From contig CAWISP010000028.1 in NCBI GenBank assembly GCA_963838775.1, positions 248,001 through 312,000 on the forward strand: DNA of 64,000 bases, in the 5' to 3' direction. Of the stretch, positions 51,661-59,736 are shown piece after piece. Source of the stretch: Chersky-840 sp963838775. GTDB taxonomy: Bacteria; Actinomycetota; Acidimicrobiia; Acidimicrobiales; UBA8190. A model generated the notes under the pieces. That model worked only from the letters and a program-made list of their open reading frames with translations, made no database searches and was not told the origin of the DNA. Numbering within the stretch: position 1 is the stretch's first letter; each line of letters starts with the position of its first letter. Made by a program: the position numbers and the translations under genes.

Positions 51661-53385
51661 ATGGGATCACTCGGGCTCGGGAACGGGAGCCTCCGTATGG
51701 ACGACGTCTACCTGGAGGGGGCCACTCCCGAGGGACCGGCCGTCGTGGGCCACCTGTCTGTGATCGTCGACACCGAGGGGATCACGTTCCTGGGTCCCGA
51801 ACCGGGCGAGCGCCGCACGGTCGGATGGGAGCGGTCATCGCCCCTGGAATTCGGTGCTCCTGCCGCGCTCCCCGACGGGGAGCAGGGAACGTGCCTGGAG
51901 TTCGCGGTCGACGGTCGTCCCCTGCGACTCCTGGTGCCTTCGAAAAAGGGTGCCCACGACGGAGAGGGGGGACCCGGCGCGGTGCCTCCCGCCTCCGACT
52001 CGTCGGCTCGACCCGCCCACCTCGCCGAACCGCCGCTGTTCATCGACCCGCCCGCCCCCGTGGTCGCCGACGCGACCGCCACGCTCCTCGACCGACCCGC
52101 GCCCACCCCCGTCGAGCCGATTGATCCCGTCGAGCCGATCGATCCCGTCGTGGCGACTCAGGCGCCCACGCTCCTCGAACCACCGGCGCCCACGCTCCTC
52201 GGACCACCGGCGCCCACGCTCCTCGGACCACCGGCGCCCGTGGAGGCGGGACCGCCTACAGCCGTGGCGGTGACACCCCCGGCACCCGTCCTCCTCCAAC
52301 CACCGGCAACTGTGCCCGTGCCCGTGCCCGTGCCCGTGCCGGTGCCGGTGCCGGTGCCGGTGCCGGTCTCCGACTCGGCCCCAGCGGCCGCCGCCGCGGG
52401 CGTGGTCGATGACAGCGCTTCGGTGGCCGGCAGCACGCACGACGGTGCAGGGACCGACCCGGCCATCGACCCGGCGACCGACGAGGACGACGATTCGGCC
52501 CCGGTGCGGCTTCCGGCCTGGTTCCGTTATGTCTCGCGGCAGTCCCGTGAGTCCAAGAAACACGCACCGACACGAGCCGAGCGCGTCGTGAGGCTCGTCG
52601 TCTTCACGCTTCTCGTCGGGCTCATTCCCATCGCCGCCGGGGTGAGGTACTTCCAGGACCAGGGCACGACGGGACACATCGCGGGCGTGTCGTTGTCGGA
52701 CGTGGCCATCGCGGCGCGGGTCGGGATCCAGCCCACGGACCTGCCCGGGTGGAGCGCGGACGCGCCCCGCATGGGCAATGCATTCGCCGCCGGCGCCACC
52801 ACGAACGGCTCGGCTGCACTGAACACGGCCGAGCAGGCCTCGACGGTGCTCGCCCGGTGTCTGCACGTGCCGGTCTCGGCTGTGGACGGGGCGTTCGGCA
52901 TGGGGAATTCGGTGTCGCAGCGCACCGCCGAGGTGATCTCGCCTTCCTATGCAGATCCGGCCGGCAACGGCGGTGCGGTGAACTCGGTGGTCGACATGGT
53001 CCAGAGCCCACAGGTGGGGGAGGCGGACGCGAGCGTCTTCCAGGATCCGGCGTTGTTCGCCACCTGTTACCAGCCCTTCGTCCAGGCCATGCTGCCCTAC
53101 GCCTCGGGGGGAGGCTCGACCGGCTTCGCCACCGCCACGGTCCAGCCCGTCGTGGTCCCGGTGCCCGAAGGACCCGGCACGGTCACGGTGGCCGGGTTCC
53201 AGATCGCCCGCATCGCCAACGAGCCGGGTCAGACCAAGACCGTCATCACCACTGCCACCGCCGTGTTCGTCGGGCGTGTGCAGGCCACGCTCGGGACGGT
53301 GAGCAACCTGGTGTTCTCACTCAATGCCCAGGACCAGTTGGTGCGGGAACTCGAGATCCGGTCCATCGGCGTGGGCCAGCTGTGA
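51661..53385 (+). CDS. Proline-rich single-pass membrane protein of unknown function
   Basis: This 574-residue protein has three regions. Residues 1-100 form a PilZ-like or FHA-like beta-rich domain (VYLEGATPEGPAVVGHLSVI, FLGPEPGERRTVGWERSSPL). Residues 110-285 are Pro/Ala/Val-rich and repetitive: two 18-bp EPIDPV units, three 24-bp PTLLGPPA units and a PV dipeptide run. One membrane helix at about 313-333 (LVVFTLLVGLIPIAAGVRYF) precedes an external domain of about 240 residues with cysteines in VLARCLHV and FATCYQPF. I do not recognise the external domain. A very strong Shine-Dalgarno fixes ATG 51661. Confidence 0.75.
   Translation: MGSLGLGNGSLRMDDVYLEGATPEGPAVVGHLSVIVDTEGITFLGPEPGERRTVGWERSSPLEFGAPAALPDGEQGTCLEFAVDGRPLRLLVPSKKGAHDGEGGPGAVPPASDSSARPAHLAEPPLFIDPPAPVVADATATLLDRPAPTPVEPIDPVEPIDPVVATQAPTLLEPPAPTLLGPPAPTLLGPPAPVEAGPPTAVAVTPPAPVLLQPPATVPVPVPVPVPVPVPVPVPVSDSAPAAAAAGVVDDSASVAGSTHDGAGTDPAIDPATDEDDDSAPVRLPAWFRYVSRQSRESKKHAPTRAERVVRLVVFTLLVGLIPIAAGVRYFQDQGTTGHIAGVSLSDVAIAARVGIQPTDLPGWSADAPRMGNAFAAGATTNGSAALNTAEQASTVLARCLHVPVSAVDGAFGMGNSVSQRTAEVISPSYADPAGNGGAVNSVVDMVQSPQVGEADASVFQDPALFATCYQPFVQAMLPYASGGGSTGFATATVQPVVVPVPEGPGTVTVAGFQIARIANEPGQTKTVITTATAVFVGRVQATLGTVSNLVFSLNAQDQLVRELEIRSIGVGQL
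52111..52146 (+). repeat. Two 18-bp tandem repeats (proline-rich gene)
   Basis: GTCGAGCCGAT(T/C)GATCCC, twice, encoding VEPIDP-VEPIDP. Confidence 0.85.
52165..52236 (+). repeat. Three 24-bp tandem repeats (proline-rich gene)
   Basis: Unit CCCACGCTCCTCG(A/G)ACCACCGGCG, three copies with one difference, encoding PTLL(E/G)PPA. A GTGCCC-type hexamer run encoding Pro-Val follows at about 52313-52370. Confidence 0.9.
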
Positions 53386-53403
53386 GGCGCCCGTCGGTCG
53401 GGC

Positions 53404-54756
53404 TCAGCCCGGCGTGAGCCGGCCAATGGTGCACAACGCCCGGTAGGCGGCCTCGGCCGGACCGATCTCGTCGGGACGCACCAGGTTGGCCATGATGCGG
53501 AGCAGCCATTCCATGACGCTGCGGGAGTGCATCCCGGTGCGCACGCAGACCTGCATCAGCTCGGGTCGGCTGATCAGCCGGACGAACTCGCGGGCCATGC
53601 GGTAATAGAGCCCGTAGGCCGCCTGGAGCTGCGACTCGTAGTCGACGAGGGCGTGGACCCCTTCGCCCGACAGGGCCCTCGCCACGCACGCCGCGGCCAG
53701 GCGCCCCGTTTCGTAGCCGTAGGCGATGCCCTCACCGTTGAACGGGTTGATCGAGCCCGCCGCGTCCCCGATGGCGAGCACGTTGGGACCGATGCGGGGC
53801 CGCACGGACAGGCCCATGGGGAGCTTCCCCCCCGTGGGCGGGCCGCACAGCGTCGTCTTGGACAGGCCCCAAGAGGCCGGGGCCCATTCGAGGAACGTGT
53901 CCATGAGCTGGGTGGTGTTGGCGCCCTTCCAGCGGCCTTCGACCGAGAGGATGCCCACCCCCGCGTTCACACGCCCGTCTCCCATGGGGAACACCCAGCC
54001 GTATCCCGGCACGACCGATCCCGACGCGTCCCTGATGTCGAGGTGGGACTCGATGAACGGCTCGTCGTGGCGCGGTGAGCGGAAGTACCCCCGCAGCGCC
54101 ATGCCGAGGGGATAGTCCCGGTCCCGCGTGGTGCCGAGGGCCCGCCCGAAGCGTGAGTTGGCCCCGTCGGCCACCACGGTGTAGCGGGCCCGGACCTCGT
54201 GCTGTCGTCCCGCGTCACGGTCGAGCACATTGGCCCCCGCGCAGCTGGGGAGCACCTCGGCCGCCGTGCCCGTCCCGCCGACGTGTCCGGCGGTGGCGGG
54301 ATCGAGGATGGGCCCGATGGCCTCGGCGCCCTCCCACACCATGGCGCCCGCCTTGGCCGCCCGCTCCGCGACGAGCTGGTCGAGGTCGTGGCGTGTGATC
54401 ACATAGCCCACCGACGGGAACGCCGGGTGATCGGGCCACGGCATCTCGAGGCTCATCCCGTAGGCGCACGCCCGCAGGCCGTCGAACCGGTGCGCCCCGG
54501 CCAGGGCGCCCGACAACCCCATGTCGTTCAGCTGGCGCACCGAGCGGGGAGTGAGCCCGTCTCCGCAGGTCTTCTCGCGAGGGAAGTGCTTCTTCTCGAC
54601 GACAACCACGTCCCAGCCGGCGTCGGCCAGCCAGTACGCGCAGGCCGCGCCCGAAGGGCCGCCGCCGACCACCACGACATCGTGGACACGGGAGTCGTCC
54701 ACCGCCTCGGGCCGCCCCGCCGGGGTCGATGAGGCCTGGGTTTCGGGGGAGGTCAC
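53404..54756 (-). CDS. menJ: Geranylgeranyl-reductase-family flavoprotein (MenJ-like)
   Basis: This 450-residue FAD protein has the dinucleotide motif DVVVVGGGPSGAACAYWLAD, then the family signature PREKTCGDGLTPRSVRQL. VVADGANSRFGRALG, GYGWVFPMGDGRVNAGVG and the second FAD motif VLAIGDAAGSINPFNGEGI follow. In mycobacteria the MenJ member saturates one isoprene unit of menaquinone. Its position beside the NADH:menaquinone oxidoreductase (nuo) operon supports a quinone role, but other prenyl-lipid reductases share this signature. GTG 54756 follows TACGAT by seven bases, so it is probably leaderless and divergent from nuoA. Confidence 0.8.
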   Translation of the reverse strand: MTSPETQASSTPAGRPEAVDDSRVHDVVVVGGGPSGAACAYWLADAGWDVVVVEKKHFPREKTCGDGLTPRSVRQLNDMGLSGALAGAHRFDGLRACAYGMSLEMPWPDHPAFPSVGYVITRHDLDQLVAERAAKAGAMVWEGAEAIGPILDPATAGHVGGTGTAAEVLPSCAGANVLDRDAGRQHEVRARYTVVADGANSRFGRALGTTRDRDYPLGMALRGYFRSPRHDEPFIESHLDIRDASGSVVPGYGWVFPMGDGRVNAGVGILSVEGRWKGANTTQLMDTFLEWAPASWGLSKTTLCGPPTGGKLPMGLSVRPRIGPNVLAIGDAAGSINPFNGEGIAYGYETGRLAAACVARALSGEGVHALVDYESQLQAAYGLYYRMAREFVRLISRPELMQVCVRTGMHSRSVMEWLLRIMANLVRPDEIGPAEAAYRALCTIGRLTPG

Positions 54757-54763
54757 CAGCTAG

Positions 54764-54769
54764 ATCGTA
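54764..54769 (-). promoter_or_regulatory. -10 box of a leaderless promoter (menJ)
   Basis: TACGAT on the minus strand, seven bases before GTG 54756. Confidence 0.5.
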
Positions 54770-54881
54770 GGGGGGCGGAGGCCGGGGCGGCACCCTCTCC
54801 GATCCGGGGGCCAGACGCCTCGATGCCACGCGTTCTCAATGTGCTCGTGCGCAGGGTGTCGTGGTAGAACCGCACTCGGTC

Positions 54882-55340
54882 ATGAGCGCCTACCTGCCCA
54901 TCATCGTGCTCTTCGTGCTGGGCGTGCTCTTCGCGGGCCTGTCCTTCATGGCTTCGGGTCTCCTCGCGCCGCGTAAGCGTCCGACAGCGGCCAAGCTCGC
55001 GCCCTACGAGTGCGGGATCGTCCCTGACCGTGAACCCCCACAGCGCTTTCCGGTGCGCTTCTACCTCGTGGCCATGATCTTCATCATCTTCGATATCGAG
55101 ATCGTGTTCCTCTATCCCTGGGCGGTCGTCTTCCGGTCGGATCTGCACACCTTCGGGCTCATCGAGGTGTTGGTATTCGCGGCAGCGGTGTTCATCTCGT
55201 TCCTCTACCTCGTGAGCAACGGGGCGCTGAACTGGGGGCCGGCCAAACAGCTTCGCGAGGCCCTGCCCGAGCGCACCACAGAGTCGACCATCGCCCGCGT
55301 CGGGCCCGGTCAGGGACCAGGCGCCGGACAGGCTGCATAA
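54882..55340 (+). CDS. nuoA: NADH-quinone oxidoreductase subunit A
   Basis: This 152-residue membrane subunit has three helices (about 5-27, 63-85, 92-112) and the conserved KLAPYECGIVPDREPPQRFP loop, whose Cys is a family marker. FYLVAMIFIIFDIEIVFLYP follows. It sits at the base of the quinone channel of complex I. ATG 54882 is chosen; an in-frame GTG at 54861 would add seven residues. It is the first gene of the operon, divergent from menJ across 125 bp. The polar C-terminal tail after residue 120 is longer than usual. Confidence 0.95.
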   Translation: MSAYLPIIVLFVLGVLFAGLSFMASGLLAPRKRPTAAKLAPYECGIVPDREPPQRFPVRFYLVAMIFIIFDIEIVFLYPWAVVFRSDLHTFGLIEVLVFAAAVFISFLYLVSNGALNWGPAKQLREALPERTTESTIARVGPGQGPGAGQAA

Positions 55341-55357
55341 GCGGCGGCGAGGGCGTC

Positions 55358-55915
55358 ATGGGACTCGAGGACCTCCAGCACAACTTCCTGACCGGACGGG
55401 TCGAAGACCTGGTGAAGTGGGCGCGCCGCAACAGCGTCTGGCCGGTCACGTTCGGACTGGCATGCTGCGCGATCGAGATGATGTCGGTCGGGGCCGCCGA
55501 CTACGACATCAGCCGCTTCGGGATGGAGGTGTTCCGGGCGTCTCCGCGCCAGGCCGACCTCATGATCGTCGCCGGCAGGGTGTCGCAGAAAATGGCGCCG
55601 GTGCTGCGCCAGGTCTACGACCAGATGATGGAGCCCAAGTGGGTTATCTCCATGGGGGTGTGCGCGTCGACCGGAGGCATGTTCAACAACTATGCGATCG
55701 TCCAGGGTGTCGACCAGATCGTTCCCGTCGACGTCTACGCACCGGGCTGTCCTCCCAGCCCGGAGATGCTCCTGCACGCCATCTTGACGCTGCACGAGAA
55801 GATCCGCACCGGTGAGATCACCCGCCGCCGCGGCCCGACATCGCAGGGGGCCGAGGAGCTCGCCGGTTGGGTGCCCAAGCGCCCCGATGCAGTCCGGCTG
55901 GGAACGCCGCGTTGA
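55358..55915 (+). CDS. nuoB: NADH-quinone oxidoreductase subunit B
   Basis: This 185-residue subunit carries cluster N2, the last iron-sulfur centre before the quinone. The ligands are visible: adjacent cysteines in GLACCAIEMMSVG, one in GVCASTGG and one in VYAPGCPPSPE. The N-terminal amphipathic segment (LEDLQHNFLTGRVEDLVKW) lines the quinone site. It starts 17 bp after nuoA and ends with a TTGA overlap into nuoC. A charged C-terminal tail of about 30 residues (ITRRRGPTSQGAEE) follows the last conserved block. Confidence 0.96.
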   Translation: MGLEDLQHNFLTGRVEDLVKWARRNSVWPVTFGLACCAIEMMSVGAADYDISRFGMEVFRASPRQADLMIVAGRVSQKMAPVLRQVYDQMMEPKWVISMGVCASTGGMFNNYAIVQGVDQIVPVDVYAPGCPPSPEMLLHAILTLHEKIRTGEITRRRGPTSQGAEELAGWVPKRPDAVRLGTPR

Positions 55916-56430
55916 CGCCGGACACCGCGCCTGTCGAACTGTCGATCCCCGACGTGCCCCGGTCCACGTCGATCGACGGGCACGATCTCCTGTTCCCTCA
56001 TCGCGACGTCTACCACGACGTGGTGGCGGCTCACCGAGAGGTCGGGTACGCCATGCTCGCCGATCTCACCGCCGTGGACTACCTCGGCCATCCCGGGCGC
56101 CAGCTCCCCGACGGGGTCGCGCCCGAGCGTTTCGAGCTGGTGGTCATGCTCTTGTCGCTGGCTTCCGGGGAGGCACCGCACGCCCGGCGCGTGCGCGTCC
56201 GGGTTCAGGTTCCCGAGGACGACGCCGAGGTGACGTCGCTGTGGGATCTCTACCGCGGGGCCGAAGCCATGGAGCGCGAGGTGTACGACATGTACGGCAT
56301 CACGTTCAGGGGCCACCCCGATCTGACCCGGATCCTCATGCCCGAGGACTGGGAGGGCCACCCGCTGCGCAAGGACTTCGGCGTGGGTCGCGTCCCGGTG
56401 CAATTCAGAGAGGCCCCGGGGCCCCGATGA
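55912..56430 (+). CDS. nuoC: NADH-quinone oxidoreductase subunit C
   Basis: This subunit of about 172 residues belongs to the peripheral arm. Conserved blocks are YAMLADLTAVDYLGH, FELVVMLLSLASG, RVRVQVPEDDAEVTSLWDLY, EREVYDMYGITFRGHPDLTR and MPEDWEGHPLRKDF. I chose TTG 55912 because it forms a TTGA overlap with the nuoB stop, matching the coupling at the other junctions; an earlier TTG at 55867 exists. The gene ends in ATGA with nuoD. It is separate from nuoD, not fused. Confidence 0.95.
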   Translation: MTPDTAPVELSIPDVPRSTSIDGHDLLFPHRDVYHDVVAAHREVGYAMLADLTAVDYLGHPGRQLPDGVAPERFELVVMLLSLASGEAPHARRVRVRVQVPEDDAEVTSLWDLYRGAEAMEREVYDMYGITFRGHPDLTRILMPEDWEGHPLRKDFGVGRVPVQFREAPGPR

Positions 56431-57815
56431 GCGACCGCACCCGCAGCACCGAAGCGCCCGCGTCCGAGACGTCCGACACCGGGCCCGACACGTCGTCGCC
56501 ATTCGTCCGAGAGACAGCCGAGGGATCTCAGGAGCTCGCATCGCGCCACGACACCGCGCCCGAGGAGCTCGAGCGCGAAGTGGGCTCGGTCCTGCGGCTA
56601 CCGGAGAGCCATGGCGTCGACGTGTCGGACATCGACATCGAACATCCCGACGACGAGACCATGATCATCAACATGGGCCCCCAGCATCCGTCGACCCACG
56701 GGGTGCTGCGCCTCATGATGGAGCTCGACGGCGAGACGGTCCTACGCACCAAGCCCATCATCGGATACCTGCACACCGGGATGGAGAAGACGGCGGAGGA
56801 GCTCACCTATCAGCAAGGTGCCACCAACGTCACCCGCATGGACTACCTGTCTCCGCTCAACAACGAGCTGGTCTTCTCGCTCGCCACCGAGAAGCTGCTC
56901 GGCATCGAGCTCCCGCCCCGCGCCATTTGGATCCGCATGCTCTTGTCGGAGCTGCAACGGGTGTCGTCGCACCTCATGTGGTTGGCCACCAACGGTATGG
57001 ACGTCGGATCCACCACCATGATGATCTTCGGCTTCCGAGAGCGCGAGCTCGTGCTGGGCTTCTTCGAAAAGACCACGGGGCTGCGGATGAACCACAACTT
57101 CATCCGTCCCGGGGGCACGGCCGCCGATCTGCCCGACGGCTGGGAGGACGACGTCGAGGTGATCCTCGACAACGTGACCTCACGCCTCGCCGACTACGAC
57201 GCCCTGCTCACCGGGCAGCCCATCTTCAACGAGCGCATGGAGGGAGTGGGGCCCCTCACCGCCGCCGAAGCCATCGCCCTTTCGGCCACGGGCCCGATCC
57301 TGCGCTCCACGGGTGTGGCCTGGGACCTGCGTCGCGCCATGCCGTACCTCGCCTACGACGACGTCGACTTCGACGTCATCATCGGCACCTACGGCGACAA
57401 CTTCGATCGCTACGCCATCCGTATCAACGAGATCCGGGAGTCGGTGCGCATCCTGTGGCAGGTGCTCGACAAGATGCCCCCCGGTGACTACCGGGTGCAG
57501 GACAAGAAACTCACCCCACCGCCGCGGGCCCGCATCGACGAGTCCATGGAAGCCCTCATTCACCACTTCAAGATCTTCACCGAGGGCTTCAAGGTCCCCG
57601 AGGGCGAGGTGTACGTCGCCATCGAGTCGCCCCGTGGCGAGCTCGGGTGCTACCTCGTGTCGAACGGTTCGTCGAAGCCGTTCCGGATGCACATCCGCGC
57701 CCCGTCGTTCGTCAACCTCCAGAGCCTCCCGGTCATGATGCACGGGGGGCTCGTGGCCGACGCCGTCGCAACCATCTCGTCGGTGGATCCCGTCATGGGC
57801 GAGGTGGACCGGTGA
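56427..57815 (+). CDS. nuoD: NADH-quinone oxidoreductase subunit D
   Basis: This 462-residue subunit forms the quinone-reduction cavity with NuoB. Landmarks are NMGPQHPSTHGVLRLMMELD, with the His thought to bind the quinone head, and IIGYLHTGMEKTAEELTYQQ, then ELQRVSSHLMWLATNGMDVG. RPGGTAADLPDGW, GTYGDNFDRYAIRINEIRES and ESPRGELGCYLVSNGSSKPF follow. An acidic, Ser/Thr-rich N-terminal extension of about 70 residues precedes the core and is longer than in many bacteria. ATG 56427 overlaps the nuoC stop; the end overlaps nuoE (GTGA). Confidence 0.96.
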   Translation: MSDRTRSTEAPASETSDTGPDTSSPFVRETAEGSQELASRHDTAPEELEREVGSVLRLPESHGVDVSDIDIEHPDDETMIINMGPQHPSTHGVLRLMMELDGETVLRTKPIIGYLHTGMEKTAEELTYQQGATNVTRMDYLSPLNNELVFSLATEKLLGIELPPRAIWIRMLLSELQRVSSHLMWLATNGMDVGSTTMMIFGFRERELVLGFFEKTTGLRMNHNFIRPGGTAADLPDGWEDDVEVILDNVTSRLADYDALLTGQPIFNERMEGVGPLTAAEAIALSATGPILRSTGVAWDLRRAMPYLAYDDVDFDVIIGTYGDNFDRYAIRINEIRESVRILWQVLDKMPPGDYRVQDKKLTPPPRARIDESMEALIHHFKIFTEGFKVPEGEVYVAIESPRGELGCYLVSNGSSKPFRMHIRAPSFVNLQSLPVMMHGGLVADAVATISSVDPVMGEVDR

Positions 57816-58432
57816 CGCCGTCGGCTGGCGGGCACCTGTCCGAGGACATCATCACACGGGCGCGCGAGCTCGTCGGGCTGTACCCCCATCCGCGCTCGGC
57901 GCTCATCCCCATCTGCCACCTGGCCCAGGAGCAGGACGGCTGGTTGTGCCCCGAGGCCATCGACGAGATCGCCGAGCTGGTGGGGCTCACCTCGGCCGAG
58001 GTCCTCGGGACGGCGTCGTTCTACGAGATGCTCCACACCGAACCGGTGGGGACCTACGTGGTCTCGGTGTGCACCAACATCGCCTGCATGCTGCGCGGCG
58101 CCTATGAGCTCCTCGATCACATCGAGGGCACCCTGGGCATCCGGTCGGGGGCGACGACGGCCGACGGGATGTTCACGTTGGAGGAGACCGAGTGCATCGC
58201 CGACTGTGGCCGCGCCCCATGCCTGACGGTGAACCACCGCTTCGTGGGCGACGTGACGCCGCAGTCGTTCGACACCCTCGTCAACGGGCTCCGGGCCGGC
58301 ACGCTCGCCGACGACATCCCCCGGCACGGCACCCTCGTCCGGGTGCGGCGCCAGGGCGGGCTGCGAGTCGACGACGCCACCATCCGCGCCGAGCGTGAAG
58401 CGGCGTCGGCCACAGCCGGAGGGCAGGCGTGA
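57812..58432 (+). CDS. nuoE: NADH-quinone oxidoreductase subunit E
   Basis: This 206-residue subunit carries cluster N1a. The thioredoxin-like domain shows VCTNIAC (first Cys pair) and ECIADCGRAPC (second pair), the normal [2Fe-2S] ligand spacing. The helical N-terminus (ARELVGLYPHPRSALIPICH, LAQEQDGWL) contacts NuoF. A C-terminal extension of about 50 residues (GLRAGTLADDIPRHGTLV) is typical of actinobacterial NuoE. GTG 57812 overlaps the nuoD stop, and TGATG links it to nuoF. Confidence 0.95.
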   Translation: MTPSAGGHLSEDIITRARELVGLYPHPRSALIPICHLAQEQDGWLCPEAIDEIAELVGLTSAEVLGTASFYEMLHTEPVGTYVVSVCTNIACMLRGAYELLDHIEGTLGIRSGATTADGMFTLEETECIADCGRAPCLTVNHRFVGDVTPQSFDTLVNGLRAGTLADDIPRHGTLVRVRRQGGLRVDDATIRAEREAASATAGGQA

Positions 58433-59736
58433 TGGCGGTCACAGAAGCTCCCCGCATTGTGACGTCGCGCCTCGAGTACGACGACTCCCACACCCTGGAG
58501 CGCTACCTCGCCACGGGTGGGTACGACGGGTTGCGCAAGGCACTGGGCATGTCACCCGAAGAGGTGGCGCACGAAGTCGATGCCGTGAGCCTGCTCGGAC
58601 GGGGGGGAGCGGGCTTCCCGGCCGGGCGCAAGTGGTCGATGTTGCGCAAGGCGGCGACCACATACCTGGTGGTCAACGGGGACGAGAGCGAGCCGGCCAC
58701 CTTCAAGGACCACCTCCTGATCGAACGCGACCCGCACCAGTTGATTGAGGGCGTCCTCATCGCCGCCTACGCCATCCAGGCCAGCCGCGCCTTCATCTAC
58801 GTGCGGGGCGAGTTCGCCCTCGGGCTCGAACGGGTCCAGAGCGCGCTGAACGACGCCTACGAGCACGGCGCCGTGGGCCGCGACATCTTCGGCTCGGGGT
58901 TTTCCGTCGACGTGGTGGTGCATCCCGGGGCCGGCGCCTACATCTGCGGGGAGGAGACGGCCTTGCTCGAGAGCCTCGAGGGCAAACGGGGATTCCCGCG
59001 CATCAAGCCCCCGTACTTCCCGGCTGCCATCGGCCTCTACGGCGAGCCCACCGTGGTGAACAACGTGGAGACGTTGTCGAACCTGCCGTGGGTGATGCTC
59101 AACGGCTCCGAGGCGTTCACCGCGCTCGGTGCGGGTCGTTCCACCGGGACGCGCCTGTTCGCGCTGGCCGGGCACGTGCGCAATCCGGGTGTGTACGAAG
59201 TGGAGATGGTGAAGACCACCTTCCGCGACCTCGTGTTCGCCCCGGTCTTCGGGGGCGGGATTCCCGGCGACCGGGAGTTGAAGGCCATCATCCCCGGCGG
59301 GGTGTCGGCCCCGTGGTTCGGCCCCCAGCACCTCGATCTCCCGTTGGGCCAGGACGAGGTCGGAGAGGCCGGGTCCATGCTCGGGTCGGGCTCGATCGTC
59401 GTGATGGACGACACCACCTGCGTCGTGCGAGCGGCGTGGAGGATCACCCGCTTCTTCTGGCGCGAGTCGTGCGGGCAGTGTACGCCGTGTCGCGAAGGGA
59501 GTGGCTGGCTGGAGAAGATCCTGCGGCGCATCGAGGACGGCGAGGGGCTCGAGGCGGACGTCGACCTGCTCATGGACGTCTGCGACAACCTGGCGCCCGG
59601 CGTGTCGTGGCCGCCCCAGCAGACGACCATCTGCGTGCTGGGCTCGTCGATCCCGTCGTCGATCGCGTCGGCCATCCGGATGTTCCGTGACGACTTCCTG
59701 GTGCATGTGAAGGACGGGGGGTGTCCCTATGGCTGA
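58432..59736 (+). CDS. nuoF: NADH-quinone oxidoreductase subunit F
   Basis: This 434-residue subunit binds NADH, FMN and cluster N3. The nucleotide/FMN regions are LLGRGGAGFPAGRKWSML, VVNGDESEPATFKDHLLIER and AYICGEETALLESLEGKRG. FPRIKPPYFPAAIGLYGEPT and VNNVETLSNLPW follow. The [4Fe-4S] ligands are SCGQCTPCREG plus the Cys in TTICVLGSS. ATG 58432 shares its A with the nuoE stop (TGATG). It overlaps nuoG by eight bases. No residue is missing. Confidence 0.96.
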   Translation: MAVTEAPRIVTSRLEYDDSHTLERYLATGGYDGLRKALGMSPEEVAHEVDAVSLLGRGGAGFPAGRKWSMLRKAATTYLVVNGDESEPATFKDHLLIERDPHQLIEGVLIAAYAIQASRAFIYVRGEFALGLERVQSALNDAYEHGAVGRDIFGSGFSVDVVVHPGAGAYICGEETALLESLEGKRGFPRIKPPYFPAAIGLYGEPTVVNNVETLSNLPWVMLNGSEAFTALGAGRSTGTRLFALAGHVRNPGVYEVEMVKTTFRDLVFAPVFGGGIPGDRELKAIIPGGVSAPWFGPQHLDLPLGQDEVGEAGSMLGSGSIVVMDDTTCVVRAAWRITRFFWRESCGQCTPCREGSGWLEKILRRIEDGEGLEADVDLLMDVCDNLAPGVSWPPQQTTICVLGSSIPSSIASAIRMFRDDFLVHVKDGGCPYG

